A stretch of DNA of 20,956 nucleotides, taken from assembly GCA_035532275.1 (NCBI GenBank), contig DATKRG010000095.1:1-20956 (forward strand). The letters are read 5' to 3'. Origin of the DNA: UBA9676 sp035532275. GTDB lineage: Bacteria > Actinomycetota > Actinomycetes > Streptosporangiales > Streptosporangiaceae. This document shows, piece by piece, positions 7,080-15,545 of the stretch. The notes beneath the pieces are model-generated. The model searched no databases. It was not told where the DNA came from and was given only the letters and a program-made list of their open reading frames with translations. The position numbers were made by a program, and so were the translations under genes. Positions within the stretch are counted from its first letter, which is position 1; every line of letters begins with the position of its first letter.

Positions 7080-8088
7080 CGTGCTGCGGGTCATCGACTT
7101 CGGCCCCGTCAGCCCGCTCCGGTCGCAGACCCTGTGGCACGCGGCCGCCTACGGCGTCAGCGAGGGTGAGCCGCCCACGCTGTCCTTCACCCGGCCGTCC
7201 GCTCCCTATGTGTGCCTCGGCTACCACCGGAGCCTGGCCGAGGTGGACCAGGAGTACTGCCACCGCGAGGGGCTGCCCATCTACCGGCGGATGGTCGGCG
7301 GCGGCCCGGTCTACCTCGACGACGGCCAGCTGTTCTTCCAGATCTGCCTGCCGGCCCGCGCTGCCCCCGCGCTGCGCCAGGAGGCGCTGCGCATGCTGCT
7401 GGAGCCAGCCGTCGCGGCGTTCCAGGCGGTGGGGGTGCCCGCCGCTCTCGACGCCGACCTGGAGATCTGTGACGGCGACCGCAAGATCTGCGGGCACGGC
7501 GCCGGCCAGATCGAGGACGCGGTCGTGGTCTGCGGGAACCTGATCCAGCGGTTCGACCACGAGCGGGCCACCCGCGTGCTGGCCCTGCCCGACCCGGGCC
7601 TGCGGGCGGAAACCCTCCGCCTGATGCGCCGCTACGTGGCCGCGACCCCGGCCGATCCGCAGGAGTTCCAGGCCGCCATGATCAGCGCCTACGCCACCGC
7701 GCTCGGGCTGAGGGTGGCCCCGGGCCAGCTCACCGGGGCTGAGCGGGCCGGCCTCACCGACCTGGACGCGCAGTTCAGCTCCGTGCAGTGGCTGGCTGGG
7801 CCGGAGCAGCCGCCTGCCCGCACGCCTGCCCGCACGGTCAAGGTGCGGGCCGGGGTGTGGACGGTCGGCGCCGCCTCCGGCGATGCCCGGATCGTGGTCA
7901 GCGTGGTGCGGGGGACGGTGGACCGGGCGTGGCTGCGCGCGGCCGGGCTGAACGGGATGACCCAGGCGGCCGAGTCCGCACTCGCCGGGGTGCCGGTCGC
8001 GGCGGTGCCGGATGTGCTTGCCCGGTTCGGCGACCCCGGGCGCCAGCTCGCCGCGGCCTTCGCCGGGGCCGACGGGACGAGGCTGTGA
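7072..8088 (+). CDS. Lipoate-protein ligase, LplA-like
   Basis: A protein of about 338 residues in the lipoate ligase family, which activates lipoate or octanoate as acyl-AMP and attaches it to a lysine of a carrier domain. The ligand motif reads RRMVGGGPVYLDDG (residues 72-85) and the catalytic lysine is in DRKICGHGAGQ (Lys138); both are slightly divergent from RRxSGGGAVxHD and KISGxAQ. The start is uncertain: GTG 7072 has GGGG eight bases upstream and overlaps the previous stop by 8; GTG 7081 (335 residues) is an alternative. A 12-base tandem repeat codes PART-PART between the catalytic domain and the C-terminal one. Adjacent to lbpA1, so its target is likely LbpA. Confidence 0.85.
   Translation: MGDVLRVIDFGPVSPLRSQTLWHAAAYGVSEGEPPTLSFTRPSAPYVCLGYHRSLAEVDQEYCHREGLPIYRRMVGGGPVYLDDGQLFFQICLPARAAPALRQEALRMLLEPAVAAFQAVGVPAALDADLEICDGDRKICGHGAGQIEDAVVVCGNLIQRFDHERATRVLALPDPGLRAETLRLMRRYVAATPADPQEFQAAMISAYATALGLRVAPGQLTGAERAGLTDLDAQFSSVQWLAGPEQPPARTPARTVKVRAGVWTVGAASGDARIVVSVVRGTVDRAWLRAAGLNGMTQAAESALAGVPVAAVPDVLARFGDPGRQLAAAFAGADGTRL
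7812..7835 (+). repeat. Tandem 12-bp repeat inside the lipoate ligase gene
   Basis: The unit GCCTGCCCGCAC occurs twice in perfect tandem at 7812-7823 and 7824-7835. It encodes the repeated PART-PART in the linker between the ligase catalytic part and its C-terminal part. It is in frame and therefore tolerated; likely a slippage product with no function of its own. Confidence 0.8.
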
Positions 8089-8552
8089 TGGCTCCCACGG
8101 CGATCATCGACGTCCAGGGCTTCCCGCTCGCGCTCGACCGCAGGTACCAGGCTGACACGCATATGTGGGTCCAGCTGGCCGGGCCCGGCCAGGCCCGGAT
8201 CGGCATGGACCCGCTCGGGATCGAGACCAGCGGCACCCTGGCCCAGCTCTCGTTCCTGGCGGCCGGCACCGAGCTGGCGGCCGGCCGCCCGTTCGGCCAG
8301 CTGGAGGCCGCCAAGTTCGTGGGCCCGCTGGTCAGCCCGGTCTCGGGCACCGTGCTGGCCGTGAACGACGCGGTCGTGGCCGACCCGGGGCTCGCCGAGC
8401 GTGACCCATACGGGGCTGGCTGGCTGGTCGAGGTCAGCCTCAGCGACGCCGACGGTGACCTGGCGGCCCTGCTGGGCGACGCGGACGAGATCACCCGCTG
8501 GTTCGCGGCCAGGCTGGCGGGCTACCGGCTCACGGGGGTGATCGCCCAGTGA
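8088..8552 (+). CDS. lbpA: Lipoate-binding protein LbpA (copy 1, cysteine-free)
   Basis: A 154-residue GcvH-like lipoyl domain protein. The lipoylated lysine is probably Lys76 in QLEAAKFVGPLVSP, followed by the hairpin SPVSGTVLAVND and the family ending DPYGAGWLVEV. Unlike the two copies near the operon end, it has EAAKFV rather than ESGKW or ESAKW, an extended first 20 residues, and no cysteine anywhere. In sHdr organisms LbpA proteins, not glycine cleavage H protein, carry lipoate to the complex. This copy sits inside the lipoate-assembly block, between a ligase (overlapping by one base) and a radical SAM gene (overlapping by 4), so it may serve as an assembly scaffold. That role is inference; the family call is good. 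Confidence 0.85.
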   Translation: MAPTAIIDVQGFPLALDRRYQADTHMWVQLAGPGQARIGMDPLGIETSGTLAQLSFLAAGTELAAGRPFGQLEAAKFVGPLVSPVSGTVLAVNDAVVADPGLAERDPYGAGWLVEVSLSDADGDLAALLGDADEITRWFAARLAGYRLTGVIAQ

Positions 8553-9523
8553 CGGCGCATCCCGCTGACGTCCGGCGGGCCAACTTCCCCGACGTCATGG
8601 ACTTCTACGCCCCCGGGCTGAAGCGCTGGCAGACGCCGGAATGGACGCCCGGCAACCCGCGCCGGTTCCTCCCGGTCTCGGTGACCGGATCGGCCTGTGC
8701 CCTGTCATGCGACCACTGCCAGGCGAAGGTGCTGGCCGGGATGGTCTCGGTGCGGGCGGAGGAAGACCTGCTCGCGCTGGCCCGTCGGCTGAAGGCACAG
8801 GGCAGTGAGGGCCTGCTCGTCTCCGGCGGCTCCACCCGGACCGGCGGCGTGCCGCTGCTGCCGCACCTGCGCCACATCCCCCGCATCCGGGACGAGCTCG
8901 GGATGAAGGTGATCGTGCATTCCGGCGTGGTCTCCCCGGAGCTGGCCGCCGGGCTGGCCACGGCTGGCGTGGACGGGGTGATGCTCGACATCATCGGCGC
9001 CGACGAGACCCTCCGCGAGGTCTACCACCTCGACCTGACCGTCGCCGACATGGACCGCTCGCTGCGGCTGCTCACCGGCCACGGGCTGCGGGTCATCCCG
9101 CACATCGTGCTCGGCCTGCACTACGGCCGCTTCCTGGGCGAGCACCGGGCGCTGGAGATGGTCGCCAGCTATCCGGTGTCCACCCTGATCCTGGTGGTGC
9201 TTGTCCCGCTGGTCGGCACCCCGATGGCGCACCTGCCGCCGCCCCCGGCGGACCAGGTGACCGGGTTCTTCGCGACGGCCCGGCTGGCGGCCCCGGCCAC
9301 CACCATCAACCTCGGCTGCGCGCGCCCGCTCGGCCCGGTGAAGGCCGAGCTCGACCAGGCCGCCATCGACCTCGGGCTGAACGGCATCGCCTACCCGGCC
9401 GACGGCGCGATCGCCTACGCCCGGTCGCGGGGGCTGACACCGCGCCTGTTCGAGTACTGCTGCTCGCTCACCTGGACCGGAGCGCAGGAAGAGGGCTACG
9501 CGACAGTGGAGGTGAGTGCGTGA
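8549..9523 (+). CDS. Radical SAM protein of the LipS1/LipS2 lipoate synthase pair
   Basis: A 324-residue radical SAM enzyme with the cluster motif C50xxxC54xxC57 in SACALSCDHCQ. Further cysteines are Cys257 and the pair Cys304-Cys305 (EYCCS), candidates for an auxiliary cluster, which a sulfur-inserting enzyme needs. The protein has a partial TIM barrel with GGS and GVDGVMLDIIG motifs. In sHdr clusters LipS1 and LipS2 cooperate to insert two sulfurs into octanoylated LbpA, replacing LipA. Its position next to lbpA1 and the bipartite ligase strongly favours this. I cannot tell by eye which of the two is LipS1 and which is LipS2. GTG 8549 overlaps the lbpA1 stop. Confidence 0.82.
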   Translation: MTAHPADVRRANFPDVMDFYAPGLKRWQTPEWTPGNPRRFLPVSVTGSACALSCDHCQAKVLAGMVSVRAEEDLLALARRLKAQGSEGLLVSGGSTRTGGVPLLPHLRHIPRIRDELGMKVIVHSGVVSPELAAGLATAGVDGVMLDIIGADETLREVYHLDLTVADMDRSLRLLTGHGLRVIPHIVLGLHYGRFLGEHRALEMVASYPVSTLILVVLVPLVGTPMAHLPPPPADQVTGFFATARLAAPATTINLGCARPLGPVKAELDQAAIDLGLNGIAYPADGAIAYARSRGLTPRLFEYCCSLTWTGAQEEGYATVEVSA

Positions 9524-10671
9524 GCGCGGCACAGGAACAGGCGGTCAGCGGCGGCCGGTGGCGGCTGCTGACCGACGACGGGGCGGGCGCCGCCGAGGGT
9601 CTCGCGCTGGACGAGGCGCTCATGGCCAGATACGCACGCGGGGAACCGGACAGCCTGCCCACGCTGCGGCTGTACACCTACCGGAGCCACTGCGCGCTGG
9701 TCGGCCGGTACCAGAACCTTGAGGCCGAGGTCGACCTGGCGGCATGTGAGCTGACCGGCACGGCGGTGAGCCGCCGCCCGACCGGCGGCGGCGCGATCGT
9801 CATGGGCGCCGGCCAGCTCGGCGTGGCCGTCATTAGCCGCGCACCTGCGGGCAAGCGCCCACGCGAGATCATCGAGGAGCTGGCCGGCGCCGTGACGGCG
9901 GGCCTGGCCGAGCTTGGCATCACCGCCGTCTTCCGCGGCAAGAACGACCTGGAGGCCGGCGGCCGCAAGATCGCCGGGCTGGGCCTGTACGTGGACCAGG
10001 CCGGTGCCATGCTCTTCCACGCCAGCGTCCTGGCAGACCTCGACATCGGCTTCATGCTGGAGGTGCTGCGCATCCCGGCGGCCAAGCTGGCCGACAAGGC
10101 AGCCGCCGCGGTGGCGCAGCGGGTGACGACAGTGACCGGCGAGACCGGCCGCCGCTGGGACGGCGCCATGCTGCGCCACCTGGTCGCCTCCGGCTTCACC
10201 CAGACCTTCGGGGCAACGCTGGAACCTGCCGGACCAGACCCGGGGGAGCGCGCCCTCGCCGCCACCCTGGCCGCTGATCGTTACGGTGCGCAGGCCTGGC
10301 TGGCCGACCGGAGCATGTCCGCCGACGGCAGCGGATCAGCCGTGCTCAAGACCCCGGCGGGCCTGGCGCGGATCTACCTCACGACCCACGGCGACCTGGT
10401 CAAGAACGCGATCGTCGTCGGCGACTTCAACGAGCTTCCCCCGGCCCTGCTCGAGATGGAGTCCGCCCTGCGCTGGCGCCGCCTCGACGAGCCGTCGGTC
10501 AGCGAGGCCGTGACCCGTTCCGGCGCGGGCCAGGCGCTGGGTGTCCCGGACGGGCTGATCGCGGCGGCCGTGCTCGAAGCGGGACAGCAGGCGGCCGGCC
10601 GCGCCACCGCAGCGCCAGTCAGAGCCACCGGCTCCTGCTACTTCCCCGAGCCAGCGCGGAGCCAGTCATGA
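9520..10671 (+). CDS. Bipartite lipoate-protein ligase, sLpl(AB)-like
   Basis: A 383-residue ligase. The LplA-like domain (residues about 10-235) has SRRPTGGGAIV (residues 84-94) and the catalytic Lys150 in GGRKIAGLGLYVD. Residues about 245-380 form a second domain resembling LplB, which adenylates or transfers the acyl group. LplA and LplB parts joined in one chain are typical of sLpl(AB) found with sHdr and LipS1/LipS2, and the location between the two radical SAM genes matches that. The GTG at 9520 overlaps the previous stop by 4 bases, and the gene ends in ATGA with the next. It likely supplies octanoyl or lipoyl to LbpA. Confidence 0.85.
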   Translation: MSAAQEQAVSGGRWRLLTDDGAGAAEGLALDEALMARYARGEPDSLPTLRLYTYRSHCALVGRYQNLEAEVDLAACELTGTAVSRRPTGGGAIVMGAGQLGVAVISRAPAGKRPREIIEELAGAVTAGLAELGITAVFRGKNDLEAGGRKIAGLGLYVDQAGAMLFHASVLADLDIGFMLEVLRIPAAKLADKAAAAVAQRVTTVTGETGRRWDGAMLRHLVASGFTQTFGATLEPAGPDPGERALAATLAADRYGAQAWLADRSMSADGSGSAVLKTPAGLARIYLTTHGDLVKNAIVVGDFNELPPALLEMESALRWRRLDEPSVSEAVTRSGAGQALGVPDGLIAAAVLEAGQQAAGRATAAPVRATGSCYFPEPARSQS

Positions 10672-11753
10672 CACCCCGGGTCGCGCTCCCGCTGAGCCTG
10701 GCTGCCCCGCAGGCGCGGACCAGCCCCGAACACGTGCGGATCTCGATGGCCAGCGCGATCGCGCTGCGCATGCGGTCGGGCAGGTTCAGCCGCGACTTCG
10801 ACTTCGGCGGCATCAACCTGCTGCTCAGCTACGACGAGGGATGCCTGTCCGACTGCGGCTACTGCGGCCTGGCGCGCACCCGGCCCGGCGCCTACTCCGA
10901 CAAGTCGTTCATCCGGGTGGAGTGGCCGCTGGTGCGCACCGACGACCTGGTGGAGCGGATGGCCCAGCACGAGTCCACCCTCACCCGGCTGTGCATCTCG
11001 ATGGTCACCCACGGCCATGCCTACCGCGACACCTGCGACATCACCGGCCGGATCGCGCAGCAGGTGGGCACCCCGCTGTCGATCCTGGTGGCGCCGCCCA
11101 CGCTCAACCGGGAACGGCTGGAGAACTTCAGGGCGCTGGGCGTGGACATGATCGGGATCGGGCTGGATGCGGTCACCGAGGAGCTGTTCCGCAACATCCG
11201 CACCAACGTCCCCGCCGGCGGCCTGAGGTGGGAGAAGTACTGGGAGGTCGTCACCACCGCCCGGGACATCTTCGGGCCGTGGAAGGTCAACGTGCACACC
11301 CTGGTCGGCCTCGGCGAGACCGACGAGGACCTGATCCGGCTCTTCGTGGCGCTGCGGGACCAGCAGATCTTCTCCTACCTGTTCTGCTTCAACCCCGAGC
11401 CGGACTCCCGGATGGCCGATCACCCGAAATCGCCGCTGGCCCGCTGGCGGCGCGTGCAGCTCGCCCGGCACCTGATCGAGAACGAGGGCTACGGCCTGGC
11501 CCGGTTCGACTTCGACGCCACCGGCGGCCTGGCGCATGTACAGGCAAGCCGGGCCGCGGTGGAGGCGGTGGTCGGGCAGGGCACCGCCTTCATGACCAAT
11601 GGCTGCCCGGGGGAGAAGGGCGAGCCCGGCTGCACCCGGCCGTACGGCTCCTACCGGCCGTCGGAACCCTTCCGCGACTACCCGTTCCAGCCGGGCCAGG
11701 GCGACCTGCGCGAGATCCGTGCGCAGCTTGCCCTCGACGGTCTGGTCAGCTGA
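10668..11753 (+). CDS. Radical SAM protein, second member of the LipS1/LipS2 pair
   Basis: A 361-residue radical SAM protein with C59xxxC63xxC66 in EGCLSDCGYCGLA. It is biotin-synthase-like in overall layout. C-terminal cysteines C313 and C322 (TNGCPGEKGEPGCTRP) are candidate auxiliary cluster ligands; Cys109 and Cys240 are others. The sequence LVGLGETDEDLI is a typical radical SAM barrel strand. Together with the 8549 gene it likely performs sulfur insertion at C6 and C8 of octanoyl-LbpA to make lipoate; each such pair adds the two sulfurs in separate steps. ATG 10668 overlaps the ligase stop (ATGA). Which of the pair is LipS1 or LipS2 is not resolved. Confidence 0.82.
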   Translation: MTPRVALPLSLAAPQARTSPEHVRISMASAIALRMRSGRFSRDFDFGGINLLLSYDEGCLSDCGYCGLARTRPGAYSDKSFIRVEWPLVRTDDLVERMAQHESTLTRLCISMVTHGHAYRDTCDITGRIAQQVGTPLSILVAPPTLNRERLENFRALGVDMIGIGLDAVTEELFRNIRTNVPAGGLRWEKYWEVVTTARDIFGPWKVNVHTLVGLGETDEDLIRLFVALRDQQIFSYLFCFNPEPDSRMADHPKSPLARWRRVQLARHLIENEGYGLARFDFDATGGLAHVQASRAAVEAVVGQGTAFMTNGCPGEKGEPGCTRPYGSYRPSEPFRDYPFQPGQGDLREIRAQLALDGLVS

Positions 11754-11769
11754 AGAAGGTGAGGAGCCA

Positions 11770-12534
11770 GTGCGCATCGTCGTCCCGCTGAAAGCGGTCC
11801 CGGATCTGGTCGAGGAGATCGAGTTCACCCCGGACGGGACCGGCATCGACCGGGAGTACCTCGCGTTCGTCCTCAACGAGTGGGACGACCAGGCACTCGA
11901 AGAGGCCCTCCTGGTCAAGGAGGTCTCTGGTGGCGAAGTGATCGTGGCCGGGCTGGCCGATGACCCCGGCATCGACCAGCTCCTGTACACGGCGCTGGCC
12001 AAGGGCGCCGACGGCGCCGTCAAGATCAGCGGCGGCGCGCAGGACACCCACGCCCGGTCCGCGCTGCTCGCCGCCTACCTGGCGGAGAGCCCCGCTGACC
12101 TGATCATCACCGGCGTGCAGGCACCTGACGACCTGGACGGGCAGCTGCCCCCGATGCTCGCCGCCCGGCTCGGGTTCCCGCACGTGTGCGTGGCCATCGC
12201 GGTCGAGGCAGCCGGCGGCTCGGCCCGGATCCGGCAGGAGTTCTCCGGCGGCCGGTCACAGCAGCTTGAGGTCACGCTCCCGGCTGTGGTCGGCGTGCAG
12301 GCGGCACGGCAGCCGCCCCGGTACGCCCCGATCAGCCGGATCCGCCAGGTCACGCAGGCTGGCGGCATCGAGGAGGTCACAGTCCCGGCCGCGAGCACCC
12401 AGCCAGCCCTGACCGTCCGCCGGATGTACACACCAGAGCAGACCGGGCACGCGCAGATGCTGACAGGCGGCACCGGCCCGGTCGCCGACCAGATCATCGA
12501 GCTGCTGCGGTCCCGCGGCCTTGTGAAGGGATGA
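11770..12534 (+). CDS. etfB: Electron transfer flavoprotein beta subunit
   Basis: A 254-residue ETF beta subunit, the AMP-binding half of a soluble electron carrier between dehydrogenases and the membrane. The N-terminal RIVVPLKAVPDLVEEIEF and the GVQAPDDLDGQLPPMLA segment (the family QAxDDDxxQ motif) are clear, as is PAVVGVQAARQPPRYAPISRI. GTG 11770 is chosen because GAGGAG at 11761-11766 precedes it; the open frame runs further upstream but overlaps the radical SAM gene and lacks ETF content. ATGA overlap couples it to etfA. In the type II sHdr arrangement ETF takes the electrons from the complex. Confidence 0.92.
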   Translation: MRIVVPLKAVPDLVEEIEFTPDGTGIDREYLAFVLNEWDDQALEEALLVKEVSGGEVIVAGLADDPGIDQLLYTALAKGADGAVKISGGAQDTHARSALLAAYLAESPADLIITGVQAPDDLDGQLPPMLAARLGFPHVCVAIAVEAAGGSARIRQEFSGGRSQQLEVTLPAVVGVQAARQPPRYAPISRIRQVTQAGGIEEVTVPAASTQPALTVRRMYTPEQTGHAQMLTGGTGPVADQIIELLRSRGLVKG

Positions 12535-13502
12535 CCAGCATGGCCAGCGACGTGCTTGTGCTCGCCGAACGGGCGGGCGACCAGATCCAGGACGTCACCT
12601 ACGAGCTGCTGGCCAAGGCCAGCGAGCTGGCCCATGCCTGGGGTGGCAAGGCAGAGGTCGCGCTGTTCGGCCCGCCGGAGCTGGCCGCCCAGCTGCCCGC
12701 GGCCGACTCGGTGATCTGCGTCGATCACCCCGCGCTGGCGGGATACCTGCCCGACGCCTACCAGCAAGCCCTCCTGCACGTGCTCCGTGAACGCTCCCCG
12801 CGGCTGCTGCTGCTGCCGAACACGACCATGGGGCTGGACCAGGGCGCGGCGCTGTCGGTGCTGTGGGACGCGCCGCTGGCAGCCTCGGTCACCGGCCTGA
12901 CCGCCGCCGGCGGCGTGGCGGTGGCGACCTGCCAGGTGCTCGGCGGCAAGGTGCTGGCGGAGGTGGAGCTGGCCGGCGAGCGGGCGATCTGCACCGTGGT
13001 CAGCGGGTCGTTCGACCCGTCAGCCGGCCAGGCCGGCGGACCCGCCGAGGTGGTGACGATCCCGCCGCCGGCCGAGCTGGACGCCCCGCGGATGAGCGTG
13101 CGGCAGATGTTCGAGCCCGAAGCCGGTGACGTGGACATCACCAGCGCCGACTTGCTGGTCTCGGTCGGCCGGGGCATCGGCTCGCAGGACAACCTGGAAC
13201 TGGTCGCCGAGCTTGCCGACGCGCTGGGCGCGCCGCTGTCGGCATCCCGGCCGGTCACCGACAGCGGCTGGCTGCCCAAGACCCGCCAGGTCGGCAAGTC
13301 CGGGCTGAAGGTGAAGCCCCGCGCCTATCTCGCCTTCGGCATCTCGGGCGCACCCGAGCACCTGGAGGGGATGCGGGGCGCCGAGCTGATCATCGCCTGC
13401 AACACCGACCCCCACGCCCCGCTGTTCGACATCGCCCACGTCGGCACCACCGAGGACCTGTTCGATCTGGTCCCTGCGCTCACCGAGCGGCTGGCCCCAT
13501 GA
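12531..13502 (+). CDS. etfA: Electron transfer flavoprotein alpha subunit
   Basis: A 323-residue ETF alpha subunit that binds FAD. The C-terminal signature is complete: SVGRGIGS, SRPVTDSGWLPKTRQVGKSG, YLAFGISGAPEHLEGMR, and NTDPHAPLFDIAHVG, all FAD-contacting motifs of the family. The N-terminal domain is the usual beta/alpha fold starting MASDVLVLAERAG; an ATG at 12540 is a second possible start. It follows etfB with a 4-base overlap and precedes the membrane oxidoreductase with another ATGA overlap, so ETF and its membrane partner are translated together. Normal length for the family. Confidence 0.93.
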   Translation: MTSMASDVLVLAERAGDQIQDVTYELLAKASELAHAWGGKAEVALFGPPELAAQLPAADSVICVDHPALAGYLPDAYQQALLHVLRERSPRLLLLPNTTMGLDQGAALSVLWDAPLAASVTGLTAAGGVAVATCQVLGGKVLAEVELAGERAICTVVSGSFDPSAGQAGGPAEVVTIPPPAELDAPRMSVRQMFEPEAGDVDITSADLLVSVGRGIGSQDNLELVAELADALGAPLSASRPVTDSGWLPKTRQVGKSGLKVKPRAYLAFGISGAPEHLEGMRGAELIIACNTDPHAPLFDIAHVGTTEDLFDLVPALTERLAP

Positions 13503-15541
13503 CCGTCCGGATCGTGCTCGGCGCGGTCATCATGCTCGCCGGGCTGGCGCTCGCCGGCCGGCGGCTGCTGTGGCTGGGCAGCCTGGTCCGGTCCGGTGCC
13601 CCGGCACCGGGCCGGGTGAACGGCGCGCCCAGCCGCGTGTGGGCGGAGCTCGCCGAGGTCCTCGGGCAGCGCAAGCTGCTCAAGCGGTGGCGGTCGGGGC
13701 TCCCGCACGCCCTGGTGTTCTGGGGCTTCATCATCCTGACCTTCACGATCGTGGAAGCGCTTGGCGACACGTTCATCAGCAAGACCTTCGCCATCCCGGT
13801 GATCGGGCACGCCGCGGCGCTCGGCCTCATCGAGGACCTGTTCACCGTGATAGTGCTGGCTGGGGTCATCGTCTTCAGCGTCACCAGGCTGGCGGACTCA
13901 CCGGCCCGCCGGGGCAGGAGGTCCCGGTTCTACGGCTCGCACACCCGCGCTGCCTGGATCACCCTGGCGATGATCGCGGCAGTGATGGTCACCCTGCTCG
14001 CTTACCGGGCGGCACAGGTCAACACCGGGGACTTCCCCTACGGCTCCGCCGCCTTCGCGTCGCATGCACTCGCCCAGCTGCTGCAGCCCGCGGGCACCGG
14101 CGTCAACGCTGCCCTGGAGGCGTTCTTCCTGCTGGCCAATGTCGCCGTGATCATGGGCTTCCTGGTGTTCGTCACCTACTCCAAGCACCTGCACATCTTC
14201 ATGGCGCCGCTCAATGTCGCCTTCTCCCGGCGCCCCCGGGCGCTCGGCGCGCTGGGCGAGCTGCCGGCCACGGCGGGAGCGGCCGGCGCGGGACACATCG
14301 AGGAACTGTCGTGGAAGCAGTTGCTTGACACGCTGACCTGCACCGAGTGCGGACGATGCCAGTCCGCCTGCCCGGCCTGGAACTCGGGCCAGCCGCTGTC
14401 CCCGAAGCTGCTCATCATGGACCTGCGGGACCATCTGATGAGCCCGGCCACCGCCGGCCGGGCCAGCGCCGGCCGGGCCACGCAAGGTTCAGCGGGCGGG
14501 AAGGCGCTGGTCCCCGGTGTGATCAGCCCGGAGGTGGTCTGGTCCTGCACCACCTGCGGGGCCTGCGTCGAGCAGTGCCCGGTGGACATCGAGCACGTGG
14601 ACACCATCGTCACGCTGCGGCGGCGGCTGGTCGAGGAAGGGCAGATCGAGCCCGCGGTCCAGCAGGTCCTGCAAGCCGACGCCCAGCAGGGGAACACCTT
14701 CGGCAAGTCGGGCCGGATGCGCGCCCGCTGGACCCGCGACCTCGGCTTCCCGGTGAAGGACGCCCGCAAGGAGCCCGTGCGGTACCTGTGGTTCGTCGGT
14801 GACTTCGCGTCCTTCGATGAGCGCCTGCAGGCGATGTCCCGCCAGCTCGCGGTGATCCTGGACGACGCGAACGTCGACTTCGGGCTGCTGTTCGAAGACG
14901 AGCACGACGACGGCAACGACGTGCGCCGGGTAGGCGAAGAAGGACTCTTCCAGATGCTCGTCGAGCACAACATGGCGAGCTTCGCCAAGGCCAGCTTCGC
15001 CGAGATCTTCACCACCGACCCGCACGCTTTCAACACACTGCGCAACGAGTACCCCAGCTACGGCCTGGACAAGCCGGTGGTGCATTACTCGCAGCTGCTG
15101 GAACGGCTGCTGGCTGACGGCTCGATCCCGGTCGAGCCACTGGGACTGCGGGTGACCTACCACGATCCCTGCTACCTGGCCCGGCACAACCGGCTGACCG
15201 ATCCGCCCCGCCGCGTCCTGCGCTCGCTGGGCTGCGAGGTAGCCGAAATGCCCAGGCATGGGCTGAACACGTTCTGCTGCGGGGCCGGCGGCGGCCGGAT
15301 CTGGATGACCGACTCACCGGGGTCCAGCAGCTCACAGCCTGCTGAGCGCCCGAGCGAGAACCGCATCCGTGAGGCGGTGGCGGTAGGCGTGAGCTACTTC
15401 GTGGTGGCCTGCCCGAAGGACTTCGTCATGTACACCGACGCGGTCAAGACCACCGGCAACTCCGAGCGCATCCAGGTGGTCGACCTCATCCAGCTGGTAG
15501 ACCGGGCACGCGGCCCGGTGCCTGCCCTTGAGGCGGTGTGA
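13499..15541 (+). CDS. Membrane iron-sulfur ETF:quinone oxidoreductase-like protein (EMO/EtfD type)
   Basis: A 680-residue protein that probably moves electrons from EtfAB to menaquinone. The N-terminal 235 residues have about five membrane segments (near 4-24, 70-92, 108-130, 152-172, 205-228) with histidines at the edges (SGLPH, SKHLH), as in cytochrome b-like NarI domains. Two [4Fe-4S] motifs follow: C281, C284, C287, C291 (CTECGRCQSACP) and C350, C353, C356, C360 (CTTCGACVEQCP), then a CCG domain with C558, C593-C594 and C638. The gene order etfB-etfA-this is the usual one. The linker between the clusters (residues 313-340) is Gly/Ala-rich with an in-frame repeat. Its soluble half resembles the fused C2-B2 protein. 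Confidence 0.88.
   Translation: MTVRIVLGAVIMLAGLALAGRRLLWLGSLVRSGAPAPGRVNGAPSRVWAELAEVLGQRKLLKRWRSGLPHALVFWGFIILTFTIVEALGDTFISKTFAIPVIGHAAALGLIEDLFTVIVLAGVIVFSVTRLADSPARRGRRSRFYGSHTRAAWITLAMIAAVMVTLLAYRAAQVNTGDFPYGSAAFASHALAQLLQPAGTGVNAALEAFFLLANVAVIMGFLVFVTYSKHLHIFMAPLNVAFSRRPRALGALGELPATAGAAGAGHIEELSWKQLLDTLTCTECGRCQSACPAWNSGQPLSPKLLIMDLRDHLMSPATAGRASAGRATQGSAGGKALVPGVISPEVVWSCTTCGACVEQCPVDIEHVDTIVTLRRRLVEEGQIEPAVQQVLQADAQQGNTFGKSGRMRARWTRDLGFPVKDARKEPVRYLWFVGDFASFDERLQAMSRQLAVILDDANVDFGLLFEDEHDDGNDVRRVGEEGLFQMLVEHNMASFAKASFAEIFTTDPHAFNTLRNEYPSYGLDKPVVHYSQLLERLLADGSIPVEPLGLRVTYHDPCYLARHNRLTDPPRRVLRSLGCEVAEMPRHGLNTFCCGAGGGRIWMTDSPGSSSSQPAERPSENRIREAVAVGVSYFVVACPKDFVMYTDAVKTTGNSERIQVVDLIQLVDRARGPVPALEAV
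14453..14482 (+). repeat. Tandem 15-bp repeat in the membrane oxidoreductase gene
   Basis: GCCGGCCGGGCCA occurs at 14453-14465 and 14468-14480 in a 15-base tandem, encoding AGRAS-AGRAT in the linker between the two iron-sulfur motifs. The last bases of the units differ. Likely replication slippage in a flexible linker. Confidence 0.7.
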
Positions 15542-15545
15542 GGCG

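Noticed and set aside
11599..11769. Upstream extension of the etfB frame
   Set aside because: It overlaps the radical SAM gene and adds Arg/Pro-rich residues unlike ETF; the GTG at 11770 with GAGGAG upstream is the family-typical start.
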